Shown in pieces: positions 1-11,937 of a DNA stretch of 64,000 bases. How positions within the stretch are numbered: position 1 is the first letter of the stretch; the number at the start of each line of letters is the position of its first letter. The stretch lies in the NCBI RefSeq assembly GCF_964030925.1, contig NZ_OZ034992.1:1054001-1118000 (forward strand). Direction: 5' to 3'. The translations under genes were made by a program, and so were the position numbers. The notes under the pieces were generated by a model. It ran no database searches and was not told where the DNA came from. It worked only from the letters and a program-made list of their open reading frames with translations. This DNA comes from Spiroplasma_E sp902809815 (GTDB lineage: Bacteria; Bacillota_I; Bacilli_A; Mycoplasmatales; VBWQ01).

Positions 1-217
1 TATAACATACATATTTTGGTGAATATTCTAAAATATGATATATGCTGGTTGTAGCTAATATTTGAAATCCATTTCTTTCTATATTTTCAAACTTTAACGT
101 TGTTTGATTACGCATATGAGAATGATAATCACAAAAATCTATGAGAATTAAACCAGAAATTATAAGTAAAATAGTTAAAATAAATAATAATATTGTTATT
201 ATTTGTATTTTTTTCAT
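1..217 (-). CDS. membrane-anchored protein, N-terminal part (runs off left edge)
   Basis: The reading frame opens at an ATG at 217 with a good ribosome-binding site (GGGAG, about 8 bases upstream) and is still open at base 1, so only 72 residues are visible. It begins MKKIQIITILLFILTILLII, a long hydrophobic stretch after two lysines that fits an uncleaved signal anchor or signal peptide. The rest is polar and unrecognised. Function unknown. Confidence 0.6.
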   Translation of the reverse strand, partial: MKKIQIITILLFILTILLIISGLILIDFCDYHSHMRNQTTLKFENIERNGFQILATTSIYHILEYSPKYVCY

Positions 218-434
218 TTCTTTTTACTCCCTTAAATCTAATATAATAAAGAAAATTAATATATATTTTGAAAAATAAAAATATTTTTATTTATACAACG
301 TAACAATATTAACAAATTTAATTAACTTTACAATAATTTTTATCTATTTTTATAAATAATACGGAAACTATTTATTATTATTTTGCAGTTATTTTTATTA
401 AAATATTAATTTTTAAGAAAAGTTTTAGCAGTAG

Positions 435-2028
435 TTATGCAATTGATAACTTCCTTCTTTTTTTGCTATCATTTTTTTCTGTATTTTCTAATTTACGCTT
501 TTCTTTGTTAACTTCTTCTTTTGTTAATCATTCTTTTACTTTATTAAAATCTGTTTTCTTTTCTTCTGATCAATTTGTATCATCTTCATCTAATATTGCA
601 TCTAGGTATATCTTAAAAATTGCTTTTTCATTATCAGATAAATTTTGATCAGTTTGATATTTTTTGAAATTATGGATAGCAGTTACTCGTTGTTCTAAAG
701 CATCTTTTTGTAATTCATTAAAATTAGGACAATTTGGAAGCTTTTTAATAGATGTTATAATTTTTGAATCAACATATGATAAATCATCTAACATACTATC
801 TACTTCTTCTTTTATCTCATTATCAAAAAGATAATTTTTATTTTTAAAAGGATTACTATCTATTTTGTTAATATCAGTTAATACACAATACACTATTAAC
901 CAAATAATTAGTAACTTCTTTTAAGTTATATTTAATAGCTAAAGTTCATCAAGTTAATCCTTCTCTAGTTATATAATTATTATAATTACATTCATTTGTT
1001 ATTAAAAAATCAATAATCATCATTTCAATTTGATTTTGATTTCTTGGTAATTGATGTAATCAATCAATTATCATATCTTCAAATTTAAAAGGTTTTTCAT
1101 TATTTTTATTTTTAATATCAAAATTAATTTCTAAATCACCATTTTCATTTTTTAATAGTAGTGTTCTTATAATTTTTTTATTATTACTTTTAATTGCTCT
1201 ATGTAATATAGTGTTATTAAACTCATCAATAGGTGTATTAATATCAAAATATTTGCAATTTTCTATTATTTCTAACATATCAAAATTGTTGTTTAGGATT
1301 GCTATTTCGTAAGGTGTATTACCATTATCATCTATTTGATAAAAATTAGTTTTTTTAGTGATGGCAAAATTAATTCTAAAATCAGTTTTATTACCCTCTT
1401 TAGAAATAATATGTAAAAGATTTTGATTTTTATTATTAACACTATTAATATTAAAATGAGAATTATTTTGAAAATCATTAACTAATTCACGAATTTCTTC
1501 ATTTGTCGGATATGCATCAGCTTTATTAATCTCTTGTATTAATAATTTGCAAAATGGGGTTTCATTTTGCAAATTTACTAAATTGGGATTAACTTGTGAA
1601 TTATTAATTAGTTGTTTTGCTATATTTTTAAACTCTCCTCCAAGTTTTCAGTCTACAATATATTGTTTCATAATTGCTAAATGTAAGGGTGAATTTCCTT
1701 CAATATCTTGTTGATTTAAAAAATTTTTATCATTTTTTTTTAAAATTTATTAATCAATTAATAAGTTTTATTTTATTAGTTGTAAATTCTATTAATTCAC
1801 TTGAAGTTTCTCAACCTTCCTCATGTGGATCATAGTTATATTCATCTTCTATTTCTGCTCCTTCATCTAAATCTAATAAAAACTATTATGAAGGGCATTT
1901 CTATTGTTATTATCTAAACTAATAACTTCCTCATCACTAATGTTTGGATTATTCATAAAATCTTCAATAATAGAAAATTGAATTCTTTTCTTTTGAAATT
2001 GATCAATAAGGTAATTTAATGTTAGCAT
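435..2028 (-). pseudogene. ankyrin-repeat protein, broken by three frameshifts
   Basis: Four consecutive frames on the minus strand join into one ankyrin-repeat protein of about 520 residues. The N-terminus starts at the ATG at 2028 (MLTLNYLIDQ). The frame shifts near 1883, again in an A9 run near 1731-1739, and again near 885. Repeat-like motifs occur in order: GNSPLHLAIM, NQNLLHIISKEGN, GNTPYEIAILNNN and NNTILHRAIKSNN. The tail is highly charged and ends with a basic cluster, SKKRRKLSIA, at 435. TGA codons are read as Trp. The second and third frames overlap too cleanly to be independent genes; the last has only a GTG start at 893 without a ribosome-binding site. Ankyrin proteins in Spiroplasma are often thought to act in the host; here the product would be truncated. 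Confidence 0.75.
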
Positions 2029-2174
2029 ACTTTTATCTGTTCCTATCTATAATATGAAATTTCTGTTACTTTTAATAAAGTAACAGGAATACAAAAACTT
2101 TCTTTAGTTTTACATTTATTTGTATCATAATTTTAAAAAAATCCAATACATTTTTCTTAAAATTAAAATTTAGT

Positions 2175-4898
2175 TTATAATCAGCGTTTATTAACCTTTA
2201 TATATATCATTTTTAATAATTGACTAGCAATGAAATAAACAATGACAACACCAGCTAAATAAGCATAAAAAATTAAAGGAATTGGTGTTAAACCAATAGT
2301 AGCTCCTAATTGTGTATATGGAATACTAATGCCAATAATAGTAATTATAATTGTTGTTAAAAATAACTGATGAGATGGCATACTTTGAATAAAAGGTACC
2401 TTAGAAGTTCGTAATAATTGTACAATTAATGTTTGTGAAGTAACTCCTAAAATAAATCATCCAGTATGAAATAATGATTGTTGATATATGCCAGCAGCAC
2501 TATTAGGATCTACATTAGCAAAATTGGCAAAGATATGTAAACCATATCCTAAAAATAAAAAGGTGGTTATATCAAATATTGAACTTAGCGGTCCATTCCA
2601 GAATGCAAAAGGTAAAATACTTTTTGCATTTCATTTTTGTGGTTTTTTAATAAAGTCTTCATCAACCCTATCTCAAGGAACTGCTAATTGAGAAATATCA
2701 TATAATAAATTTTGTAGTAAAATTTGAATTGCCATCATTGGTAAAAAAGGTAATCAAATTGAAGCAATTAAAATACTTAATGAATTACCAAAATTAGAAG
2801 AAATAGTAATTTTAATATATTTTAAAATATTACCAAAAGTATTTCTGCCACTAATCACTCCTTGTTCTAAAACATCTAAATCTTTTTCTAATAAAATAAT
2901 ATCAGATGCTTCTTTGGCAATATCAGTAGCACTATTAACAGATATTCCAACATCAGCGTGATGCAAAGCAACAGCATCATTAATACCATCACCTAAAAAG
3001 CCAACAGTGTGACCATTTAACTTTAAAATATCAATAATTCTTGATTTTTGTAATGGATCCATTTTCGCAAAAATAGTAGTTTTATTTACTAATGCTTGTA
3101 AATGTTGATCATCCATATCTTCAATGTCACTACCTAATAAAGGAATTCCTGGCTCTAATCCCACCTTTTTACAAATTGCTTTAGTAACAATTTCGTTATC
3201 ACCAGTCAAAATTTTAACATCAATTCCGTGTTGATTAAGAGTTGTTATTGCTTTAATAGCACTAGGTTTAGGTACATCTAAAAAACCTATATATCCTAAT
3301 AAAACTAAATTAGATTCATCTTCTATTTTAAAAACTGTTTTGTCACTAGCAAAATCTTGATAGCCAATTGCAATTACTCGTAAACCATCATTATTTAATT
3401 CCGTACTTAATTTTAAAACATTTTCTTTAATTTTATCAGTTAAGGTAATTACTTTCCCCCCAATTTCAACTTTAGTACAAATTTTTAATATTTCTTCTAC
3501 TGCTCCTTTGCAAATTAAAGTATTATTAATTTTATCTTTTGAAACTACTATTGACATTCGTCTTCTTATAAAATCAAAAGGTATTTCATCAATTTTACGA
3601 TAGGGCATTTCAACTATTTTATTATGATGAGCTTTAATGTGTTGGACAATTGTTTTATCAATATTATTTTTTAATCCAGTTTGTAAAGAACTATTTAAAT
3701 ATGCCATTTCTAAAACTTTGTTTGATTCAACACCTTCTGGATCTAAGTGTTTAACTAACTCAATTCTATCCTCAGTTAAAGTACCGGTTTTATCAGTGCA
3801 TAAAACATCCATTGCACCAAAACTTTGAATACTAGTTAAATTTTTAACAATTACTTTTTTATGTGATAATCTAATTGCACCTTTTGCTAAGTTAGCGCTA
3901 ACAATCATTGGCAGCATTTCGGGGGTAATACCAACAGCAACTGATATTGAAAATATTAACGCTGTTAAAATATTATTTTTAGTAATTACATTAACAATAA
4001 ATATTAATGGTACCATTACACACATAAAACCAATAAGAATGTAGGTAACTTTTTTAATACCTTTACTAAAACTAGTAACAGGACGTTTACTAGTTACTGC
4101 ACTAGCAATTGATCCAAAATAAGTATTAACACCTGATGCAATAACAATAGCAATAGCACCGCCCGAAACAATACTAGTACCCATAAAACATATGTTTTCA
4201 AATTCTAGGATACTACTTTTTTTATTATCATCTTTAGTATTAATAGCATGTTTTTCAACAGGAAATGTTTCACCAGTTAGTGCTGATTGATTAATAAATA
4301 GATCGGTTGAAACTAAAATTCGAACATCGGCAGGAATCATATCACCAGAAGATAAGAAAATAATATCACCTGGTACTAAATTTTCAATTAATACTTCTTT
4401 TGTAAAATTGGCAACACTATTTAAAGCATTAAAATCAATTTTTTTATTTTTATTACTAAATCGAAAAACACTGGCTGTTGTTTCAATTAATTGTCGTAAT
4501 TTTTCTGAAGATTTATAGGAACGATAATCTTGAAAGTAAGATATAAAAACACTCAAAATAATCATTACTAAAACAATAATAGCACTGTACAAATCAACAT
4601 TTTTATCAGTATTAGTATCAATAATACTGTAACTAATAAAATTATAGATAACTATTATCATTAAAACAATAATAAAAGGATTAAAAATATTGTGCATTAA
4701 TTTTTTGTATCAAACAAATCGTTTATGAGAAAAAACATTTTTACCATATTTTTTAAGTCTGTCTTCTACTTCTTCCTTTTTTAATCCGTACATACTACCA
4801 TCTAATTGTTGGATAACTTCTTCTTTCGATAGTTGCGAAAATTGTTTAAACATGGTTGTTGTTTTTTGTTCTATATGCTTCTTTTTAAAAAATTGCAT
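2175..4898 (-). CDS. mgtA: magnesium-translocating P-type ATPase
   Basis: A 907-residue P-type ATPase that imports Mg2+ across the membrane at the cost of ATP. The phosphorylation motif DKTGTLT is present, as are the actuator-domain TGE (SALTGETFPVEK), the nucleotide-domain KGA, and the hinge motif GDGINDAVAL with its preceding TGDN. Hydrophobic segments lie on both sides of the catalytic loops, with a six-helix C-terminal block typical of MgtA/MgtB (P3B). Six or so internal TGA codons are read as Trp, and the last one sits two codons before the TAA. The ATG at 4898 is chosen because AAGAAAGG lies about 12 bases upstream. Its length matches the family. It stands alone, with about 390 gene-free bases upstream. 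Confidence 0.93.
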
Positions 4899-5287
4899 TA
4901 TCAACCAACCTTTCTTCAAACGTATAATTTAATTGTATACTAAAATAAAGTTCTTTTGATTTTAGTGAATAAAGTTCTTAAAACTACCAAATATTTAAAA
5001 ATAATATTCTTCTATTTTCAATAAAAATTTGTATTATTTTAAATACAAATTATTTATATCAAAAATAGGAGTAAACATCAATGATTTAAAAGGAGTTGAA
5101 ATATAATTATAAATCTTCTAATCAATTTTCTATATTTATTAATCAAATATGATAGTATTTAGTTAAACTTGATATGAGTTTTTAACCTATTATTTTTAAA
5201 TAAAAATAATAGTTTTTTATTTAGAAAAATGAAAGGAAATATAAATTAATTATTTAAAAAATAATTAATTTATAAAGAGTAGTTAAA
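4899..5287. other. gene-free stretch between mgtA and the coiled-coil gene
   Basis: AT-rich sequence with no open frame of note on either strand. It should hold the mgtA promoter (minus) and the promoter of the coiled-coil gene (plus). A terminator-like hairpin lies at 5187-5218, and a second AT-only palindrome (about 5246-5275) lies just before the plus-strand gene. Confidence 0.5.
5187..5218 (+). terminator. hairpin with T-run
   Basis: CTATTATTTTTA pairs perfectly with TAAAAATAATAG across a two-base loop and is followed by six T. It fits a rho-independent terminator or attenuator upstream of the coiled-coil gene. Confidence 0.5.
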
Positions 5288-5800
5288 ATGACTGAAAAAC
5301 AGAAAATAGAAATTAATCAACTAAATTTAGAAATTAAAAAATATCATGAATCATTATGAATTCTTATCGACAAATTTAATGAATTAAATAATCTTTATAA
5401 ACAGCAAAAAATAAAAATATCAAATACTAAAAAAGAACAAGAAAAATTATATTCTAAATATAAAATAATACGTAATAAATATTTAATTGAAGATAATCCA
5501 GAATTAAGTAAAAAATGAGGACAAGAAATGAAAATTAGTGGACAAAGACATACAATGAAATGAAAAAAAGTAATGGAGCAAGAAAAAAGAGCACTAAAAT
5601 TAAAAGAAGAATGCTAAATTTTGGAAAAAGAAATTAATGAATTAGAAATAATACTTAACCAAAAATTAGATAAAATACCTACCATTCTTAATGATAATTT
5701 TAATCATATAAAAAATAAGGCAAATGATGAAAAAATAGATAATTTACAAAATATACAACATACAGTAAAAGAATATAAACCAAATTTACCAAATTTATAA
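5288..5800 (+). pseudogene. coiled-coil protein interrupted by an in-frame TAA
   Basis: An ATG at 5288 opens a frame of 109 codons rich in Lys, Glu and Ile with heptad-like spacing (MTEKQKIEINQLNLEIKKY), ending at TAA 5615-5617. The same frame stays open for another 60 codons to 5800 and keeps the same coiled-coil composition. The simplest reading is one protein of about 170 residues with a premature stop. Alternatively two short proteins are made, but no ribosome-binding site precedes a start in the second half. Function unknown. A strong terminator follows directly. Confidence 0.6.
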
Positions 5801-5801
5801 T

Positions 5802-5837
5802 AATAAAATTGTTACTATTAATAGTAACAATTTTATT
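5802..5837 (+). terminator. rho-independent terminator
   Basis: A 16-base perfect stem (AATAAAATTGTTACTA with its complement) around a four-base loop, two bases after the coiled-coil stop codon. The symmetric A/T ends would let it work on either strand. Confidence 0.75.
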
Positions 5838-5924
5838 AATTTATTATATATATCTAATTTCTTATATCTTTAATTTTTTCTGATATAGCACTTAATTGCA
5901 AACTGAATATAAGTTTTAAATTTT

Positions 5925-5958
5925 AACCATTACTTTAGTTTAAAAGTAAATGGTTTTT
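5925..5958 (+). terminator. hairpin with T6, leader of the next gene
   Basis: AACCATTACTTT pairs with AAAGTAAATGGTT with one bulge and is followed by six T. It lies about 30 bases before the start of the membrane protein at 5989, so it may act as an attenuator in that leader. Confidence 0.5.
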
Positions 5959-5988
5959 TATATTTTTAAAAAGGAGATAAAAAGAAAA

Positions 5989-6396
5989 ATGAAAATACAA
6001 AATAAAATTATACTAAGTTCAACCATTTTCGGTGAAGTTATAGGAAATATTGCTGGATGATATTCAATCCCAACAATTATTGCTGAATGATTAGATATTA
6101 TGAAATATGATTTTATTGATAATTATATAAACAATGATTTTAATCCATATCGTTCTACAGTCAAAGGTGTTTTAATATGAGGTTTAATTTCAGCAGTAAC
6201 AATGGCAATAACTTCAACTGTTAGTGTAAAAACTGTTGAATATGTAAAAGTACTTTATGAAAATAGAAGACAAACAAATAGTAGAGAAATTGATGAAACA
6301 ACACCTTTACTATCACAAACACAAATAAATTCAATAAATAATAATGAAGTAGAACCACCATTAGTATTAAATCCAGCAATAAGTGTAAGTTTATAA
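5989..6396 (+). CDS. small membrane protein, unknown function
   Basis: A 135-residue protein starting at an ATG with AAGGAG 13 bases upstream. Residues about 5-30 and 65-85 are hydrophobic and could span the membrane. The C-terminal 50 residues are polar and Asn/Glu/Pro-rich. Three TGA codons encode Trp. The next gene (frameshifted phosphoesterase) starts 22 bases downstream with its own GGAG site, so the two probably share a transcript ending at the terminator at 7374. No family is recognised. Confidence 0.65.
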
Positions 6397-6418
6397 TTAA
6401 TATGGAGCGGAAAAAGAT

Positions 6419-7365
6419 ATGAAAAAAATATTATTACTACTTGCAATAAGTAATACTTTATCAATGACCAATAGTAATTTTTCTTATAATATTAATTCAA
6501 GTTTAACAAACACAATAAAAAGTAATGATGAAATTAATTTTTTAGCTACAGCAGATATTCATGCTGGATATCCTCAGTTAGTGACAAAACAATTAGTGTC
6601 CTTGCTAAATATTTACCAGAAAATAATAATAGAGGTGTTATTATTTCTGGTGATTTAACACGTTATGTTAAATATACAGGGAATTTATTTTCTTATAAAT
6701 TAATGTTAGCATCAATCTCTAATCATCTTTTAGCAAGTTTTGGTAACCATGATTCTGATACTACTTGTAAAGTTAACCAAACTTGACTTAACCAAAATAT
6801 TGTTAAACAAAATGCTATGACAGCAGCTCACTTACTCTATTATACTTCAAAAAATGAAGTTCCTGTATATTCTTGAAATTGATTGGGTATACATTTTGTT
6901 CAATGCAGTTTAGCGCCAATTAATAAAGATACTTCAGGTTGAAATTTTGGAAGAAGTGATCCTGGGCCAGCATTAACTGAATTACAAAAAGATTTAGAAA
7001 TAAATGTTGGTTTGAGTAATATGCCAATTGTTTTAGCTTTTCATTATGGATATGATGATTTTTCAATTGATCAAGAATGATGAAGTAAAGAACAAAGAAC
7101 TGAATTTGCAAATGAAATTTTAGCAAAATATAATGTTATTTTAATGTTAACTGGACATCAACACTTTGTACCAACCAAATATGATGAAAAAATAATTGCA
7201 GTTAATGTTGGTAAAAAGACAATTTATGATGTTTTAAGTGGTACTGCACTTTTTGGTGGTTATTCTGAAATTTCTATAAATAAAACTAACAAAGAAATTA
7301 CAATTAAACGTCATAACGTACAACAAAACGATGAAATTGTTATTAATAAAAAAATTAAATATTAA
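6419..7365 (+). pseudogene. secreted calcineurin-like metallophosphoesterase, one frameshift
   Basis: An N-terminal signal peptide (MKKILLLLAISNTLS) is followed by the first metal-binding motif, ADIHAGYP. Near 6590 the frame shifts; a single missing base would restore GYPQLV-DKTISVLAKYL. In the second frame the family motifs follow in order: SGDLTR, FGNHDSD and GHQH, the standard D-x-H / GD / GNHD / GHxH pattern. Total length would be about 315 residues. TGA is read as Trp several times downstream, so that part has not decayed further. The break is either a recent mutation or a read error. A terminator follows. Confidence 0.8.
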
Positions 7366-7373
7366 TTAAAATT

Positions 7374-7407
7374 AAAAACTAAGTTTTATTAAAACTTAGT
7401 TTTTTTA
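7374..7407. terminator. bidirectional terminator
   Basis: AAAAACTAAGTTTTA pairs with TAAAACTTAGTTTTT, flanked by A-run and T-run. It separates the convergent phosphoesterase (plus) and guaB (minus). Confidence 0.85.
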
Positions 7408-7421
7408 AATATACAAATTTT

Positions 7422-8888
7422 TTATTTATTATAATTTGGTGCTTCTTTTGTTAGTTCAACATCATGAGGATGTGATTCTCTTAAACCAGCACTTGAAATT
7501 TTTACAAATTTAGAATCTTGGATTAAAGATAAAATATTTTTAGCACCAACATAACCCATACCACTTCTAATACCACCAACTAATTGAAAAACAACATCTT
7601 GTACTTTTCCTTTAAAAGGAACGCGTGCTTCAATTCCTTCTGGCACTAATTTTTTAATTCCTTTTTGAAAATAACGATCACTACTACCGCGTTTCATGGC
7701 AACTAATGAACCCATACCAACATAATTTTTATATTTTTTACCATTGACAATAATTTCCTCACCTGGTGATTCTTCTGTTCCAGCTAAAATGCTACCTAAC
7801 ATTACACAATTGCTACCAGCAGCAATTGCTTTTACAATATCACCAGAATATTTAATACCACCATCAGCAATGACAGTTACGTTTTTATTTTTTGCTCAAT
7901 TATAAACATCATTAATAGCAGTAATTTGTGGCACACCAACTCCTGCTATTATTCTAGTAGTACAAATGCTACCAGGACCAACACCAACTTTAATACAATT
8001 TGCGCCAGCTTCATAAAGTGCTTGTGCTCCAGCTGCAGTACAAATATTTCCAGCAATAATATCTAATTTTGGATAAGTTTTACGAATTATTTTAACTGTT
8101 TTTAAAATCCCTAAACTATGACCATGTGCTGAATCAACAACTAATACATCAACTTTTGCTTTAACTAATGCCTCAACTCTTGCTAAAGTGTCTTCACCAA
8201 CACCAACAGCAGCACCAACTCTTAATCGTCCTTGATCATCTTTACAAGCATTTGGATAATCAATAGCTTTATCAATATCTTTTGTTGTAATTAAACCAAT
8301 CAATTTATTATTTGAACCAACAATTGGTAGTTTTTCAATTTTATTTTTTAACATAACTTGTTTTGCCTGTTCGATTGTTGTTGTTTTATCACCAACAATT
8401 AAATTTTTGGTAGTCATAATATTTTTAACTAATGCATTATCATTATCAAGATATTTTAAATCACGATTAGTAACAATTCCAATTAATTGATTTTCTTCAT
8501 TTACAACAGGCAATCCAGAAATTCGATAAGTACTCATAATTGATTTTGCTTCACTAATTAAAGTTTGAACACCAATAGTAATTGGATCAGTAATAAAACC
8601 TGACTCATTTCTTTTAACTTTTTGTACTTCTAAAGCTTGTTCAGCAATTGATAAATTTTTATGAATAATGCCAATACCACCAACTCTTGCCATGGCAATT
8701 GCTAGATCAGATTCAGTAACTGTATCCATAGCAGCAGATAAAATTGGAATATTTAATTCAATTTTATTTGTTAATTTAGTTTTTAAAGAAACTTGATTTG
8801 GTAAAACTTCTGAATATCCTGGAACTAATAATACATCATCAAAAGTAATTCCTTCACATATTATTTTTTGATTTAAATCTTTATTCAT
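7422..8888 (-). CDS. guaB: IMP dehydrogenase
   Basis: A 488-residue enzyme that oxidises IMP to XMP with NAD+, the first committed step to GMP. The N-terminus reads GITFDDVLLVPGYSEVLPN, a family hallmark. Two CBS domains follow in the middle (about residues 95-210). The catalytic loop contains GPGSICTTR with the active-site Cys, and the flap and C-terminus are complete (GGIRSGMGYVGA). One TGA encodes Trp near 7893. The start has GGGAG upstream, which overlaps the end of guaA; the genes are three bases apart and must be co-transcribed. Confidence 0.97.
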
Positions 8889-8891
8889 AGT

Positions 8892-10433
8892 TTACTCCCA
8901 TTCTATAGTACCTGGTGGCTTTGATGTAATATCATAAACTACTCTATTAACACCATCTACTTTATTAATAATCTCATTTGCAACTTCATCTAGAAATTCT
9001 CATGGTAAATGTGAACTTGTTGCTGTCATAAAGTCAATTGTATTAACACTTCTTAAACTAACAACATAATCATAAGTGCGATTATCACCCATTACGCCCA
9101 CAGTTTTAACTGGTAGCAAAGTGGCAAATGCTTGTGATACTTGATTATATATATTTTTTTCTTTCAATTTGGTAATAAAAATATGATCAACTTCTTGTAA
9201 AATTAAACATTTTTCTTTTGTTACTTCTTCTATAACTCTAACTCCTAATCCAGGACCAGGGAAAGGATGACGATTAATTAATGTTTCAGGTAATCCAAGT
9301 TTTAAACCAATTTCTCTTACTTCATCTTTAAATAAGGTTTTTAATGGTTCTAACAATTTAAATTGTAAATCATCAGGTAAACCACCAACATTATGATGAG
9401 TTTTAATTGTTTTTGAACTTGCATGTTTACTTGAAGATTCAATAATATCCGGATAAATTGTTCCTTGTGCTAAAAAATCAGCCGTTTTAAATTTTCTTGC
9501 TGCTGTTGTAAATACATCAATAAATTGTTTACCAATAATTTTTCTTTTTTCTTCAGCATTTTTAACACCTTTTAAAGCAGTAAAAAAATGTTTACTTGCA
9601 TCAATCATTTCAAGATTAAGTTTAAAATTTTGTTTATAAATTTCCATGACATCAATTGCTTCATTTTTTCTCAATAAACCTGTATCAACAAAAATGCAAG
9701 TTAACTGTTTACCAATTGCCTTAGAAATAATGGCAGCGGCAACTGAAGAATCAACTCCACCACTTAAACCTAAAATAACTTGTTTATCTTGGACTTTATT
9801 TTTAATTTCTGAAATTTGATTACTAATAAAATCATCTAAACTTCAATCTTTTGTACAATTTGCTATTGTAAATAAAAAATTTTCGATTATTTGCTTACCA
9901 AATTCTGAATGGGTAACTTCAGCATGAAATTGGATACCATAAATTGGTTTAGTCAAATGTGCAATTGCTGAAATTGAAGAATCAGAATGAGCTATTTGTA
10001 TAAAATCTTTTGGAATTTTTGTTACATGATCAGCATGACTCATTCATACTTTTGATTGATTAGCAACTTTTTTAAATAATTTATTATTTGGTTGATCAAG
10101 ATATAAAATTGATTTTCCAAATTCTTGTTCATCTGCCAATTCTACTTTCCCTTTAAAATGATTTGTTAATAATTGCATGCCATAACAAACTCCTAAAATG
10201 GCAACTGGTAAATTAAAAATCACTTGATCAATTTTATAAGCATTTTGTAAATAAACACTTGATGGTCCACCAGATAAAATAATTGCTTTTAAGTTGGGAT
10301 ATGTTTTTATTTTTTGATAACTAATATTAAAAGATAAAACTTCAGTATAAACATTTGCTTCTCTTACTCTTCTTGCTAATAATTGTGTATATTGACTTCC
10401 AAAATCTAAAATCAATACTTGTGTATTTATCAT
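8892..10433 (-). CDS. guaA: GMP synthase (glutamine-hydrolysing)
   Basis: A 513-residue bifunctional enzyme that aminates XMP to GMP using glutamine and ATP. The class I glutaminase domain carries the nucleophile Cys (GVCYGMQLL) and the His-x-Glu pair (QFHAEVTHSE). The ATP pyrophosphatase domain has the P-loop LGLSGGVDSS, and the dimerisation domain is complete, ending GTIEWE. Several TGA are read as Trp. The ATG at 10433 follows GGAGG; an upstream in-frame start is possible but has no such site. It forms the operon guaA-guaB, supplying GMP from salvaged purines. Confidence 0.97.
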
Positions 10434-10573
10434 TTTTTTTCCTCCAAATATAATAGTAATTAAATCATTTTTTAACAAAAAATAAAATAGATTACAGTAA
10501 TAATTATTTTATGATAGATTTTAATTTCTTTAAAATATAATTAAAAATATTGATATTAATGATAAGAGCATAT

Positions 10574-10607
10574 GAAAAAGAGTAATCATTTATTAATGAT
10601 TACTCTT
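10574..10607 (-). terminator. terminator after the permease gene
   Basis: AAGAGTAATCATT pairs perfectly with AATGATTACTCTT, with five T on the minus-strand side. It lies 30 bases past the permease stop codon. Confidence 0.7.
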
Positions 10608-11937
10608 AAAAGTTAAAATATAATTTAAAGAAATTAAGTTGTAACTGATCTGGCTTCATTTTCATGAATTTTAATTCGTTCTAATTCTGTTTCGGGTTCA
10701 TTAAGTAAATATTTTATTGCTTCTTCTTCAGTCATTGGTATGAATTCTTGATCTAATTGATTTTGATAATCTAAATTTGATGCTAAACGCATTTTTAATT
10801 TTGGCTGATAATAAATAAAATATCAAATAACAGCAATTACAATAAACATTCAAAACATTAAGAATTCAATAATAACAGCTATTAATACTTCCCCTCTTTT
10901 ATTAATCATGTCATTAATCATACCATAGTTAAAAACAACAAACTGACTAAGTAAAAATAAACCACAAGCAACAAAAACAATTCATTCTCAAATTTTAATT
11001 TTAATTTGTTTACGATAACCCATAACACACGTGGCAGCTAACACAAAAATATATACAGCAATAGTAATGTTAGTAGAAAATCCTAGTACTGTATTAAAAT
11101 CAAAAGGTGCATCAATTAAATCTGGGATTATTAACATAATAATACAAGCAATAATAGTAATAATTAAATTAGCTGTACTAGCACGCATTGCAATATTTTC
11201 TTTATTTAATTTGGCTAATTTTTCGGTAATATATCCTTCTTTGGCTAATGGTTGAATCATACCACCAGAATATAAAGAATTTTGCATAGCACCATTTAAT
11301 TTCAATGATAAAGTAGAAATAACTAGTACAATCATACCAGTAATACCAGCAATTCCTGATATAACATTATTTGGATATATTCATTAGTAGCTCCAGATCA
11401 ACCATTTTGGCCATTTGTACCGTCAATAGTAATGGCACCAAATACTAATACTGATACAGCTAAATAAAAAATAGTTGATAATAATAAAACTATTAAAATA
11501 CCTTTACCAAAGTTTTTGGTTGGATTTTTAACATTTTTTCCAACAACAATAAAAGTTTCAAAACCAATAAAAAAATAGAAGAAGCCACTAAATGCATTAT
11601 TAATTTTTGGTAAAGTTAAATTAATGTTTTTTGTTCCTTCAGCCGCTTGTGAAAATGCTAAACCTTTATTAGTTACTACCAAAATAATAGCACAAACAAT
11701 TAAAAACAAAGCAGAACCTCATTTAATAATACCAGAAATATTAACAAATCAACGAAATCCCTTCATTCCAAAATACATGCAACTAGCAACAGCAGCATAA
11801 ATAAAAATACCAATACTATCAATCATTAAACTCGATCATCGTTCAGGAACTCAATTAAAAATTGATAATTGATCTAAATTCACTCGAAACATAGAAATAA
11901 TAGTTACAATAATTGTTGAAGGTAAAGTAATATATTG

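Noticed and set aside
463..648. Plus-strand ORF of 61 codons
   Set aside because: Lies antisense to the ankyrin pseudogene and has no ribosome-binding site; an A/T-composition shadow.
10434..10490. guaA promoter TTGTTA/TATTAT
   Set aside because: Spacing is right, but transcription would start inside the ribosome-binding site. Too weak a case in DNA this AT-rich.
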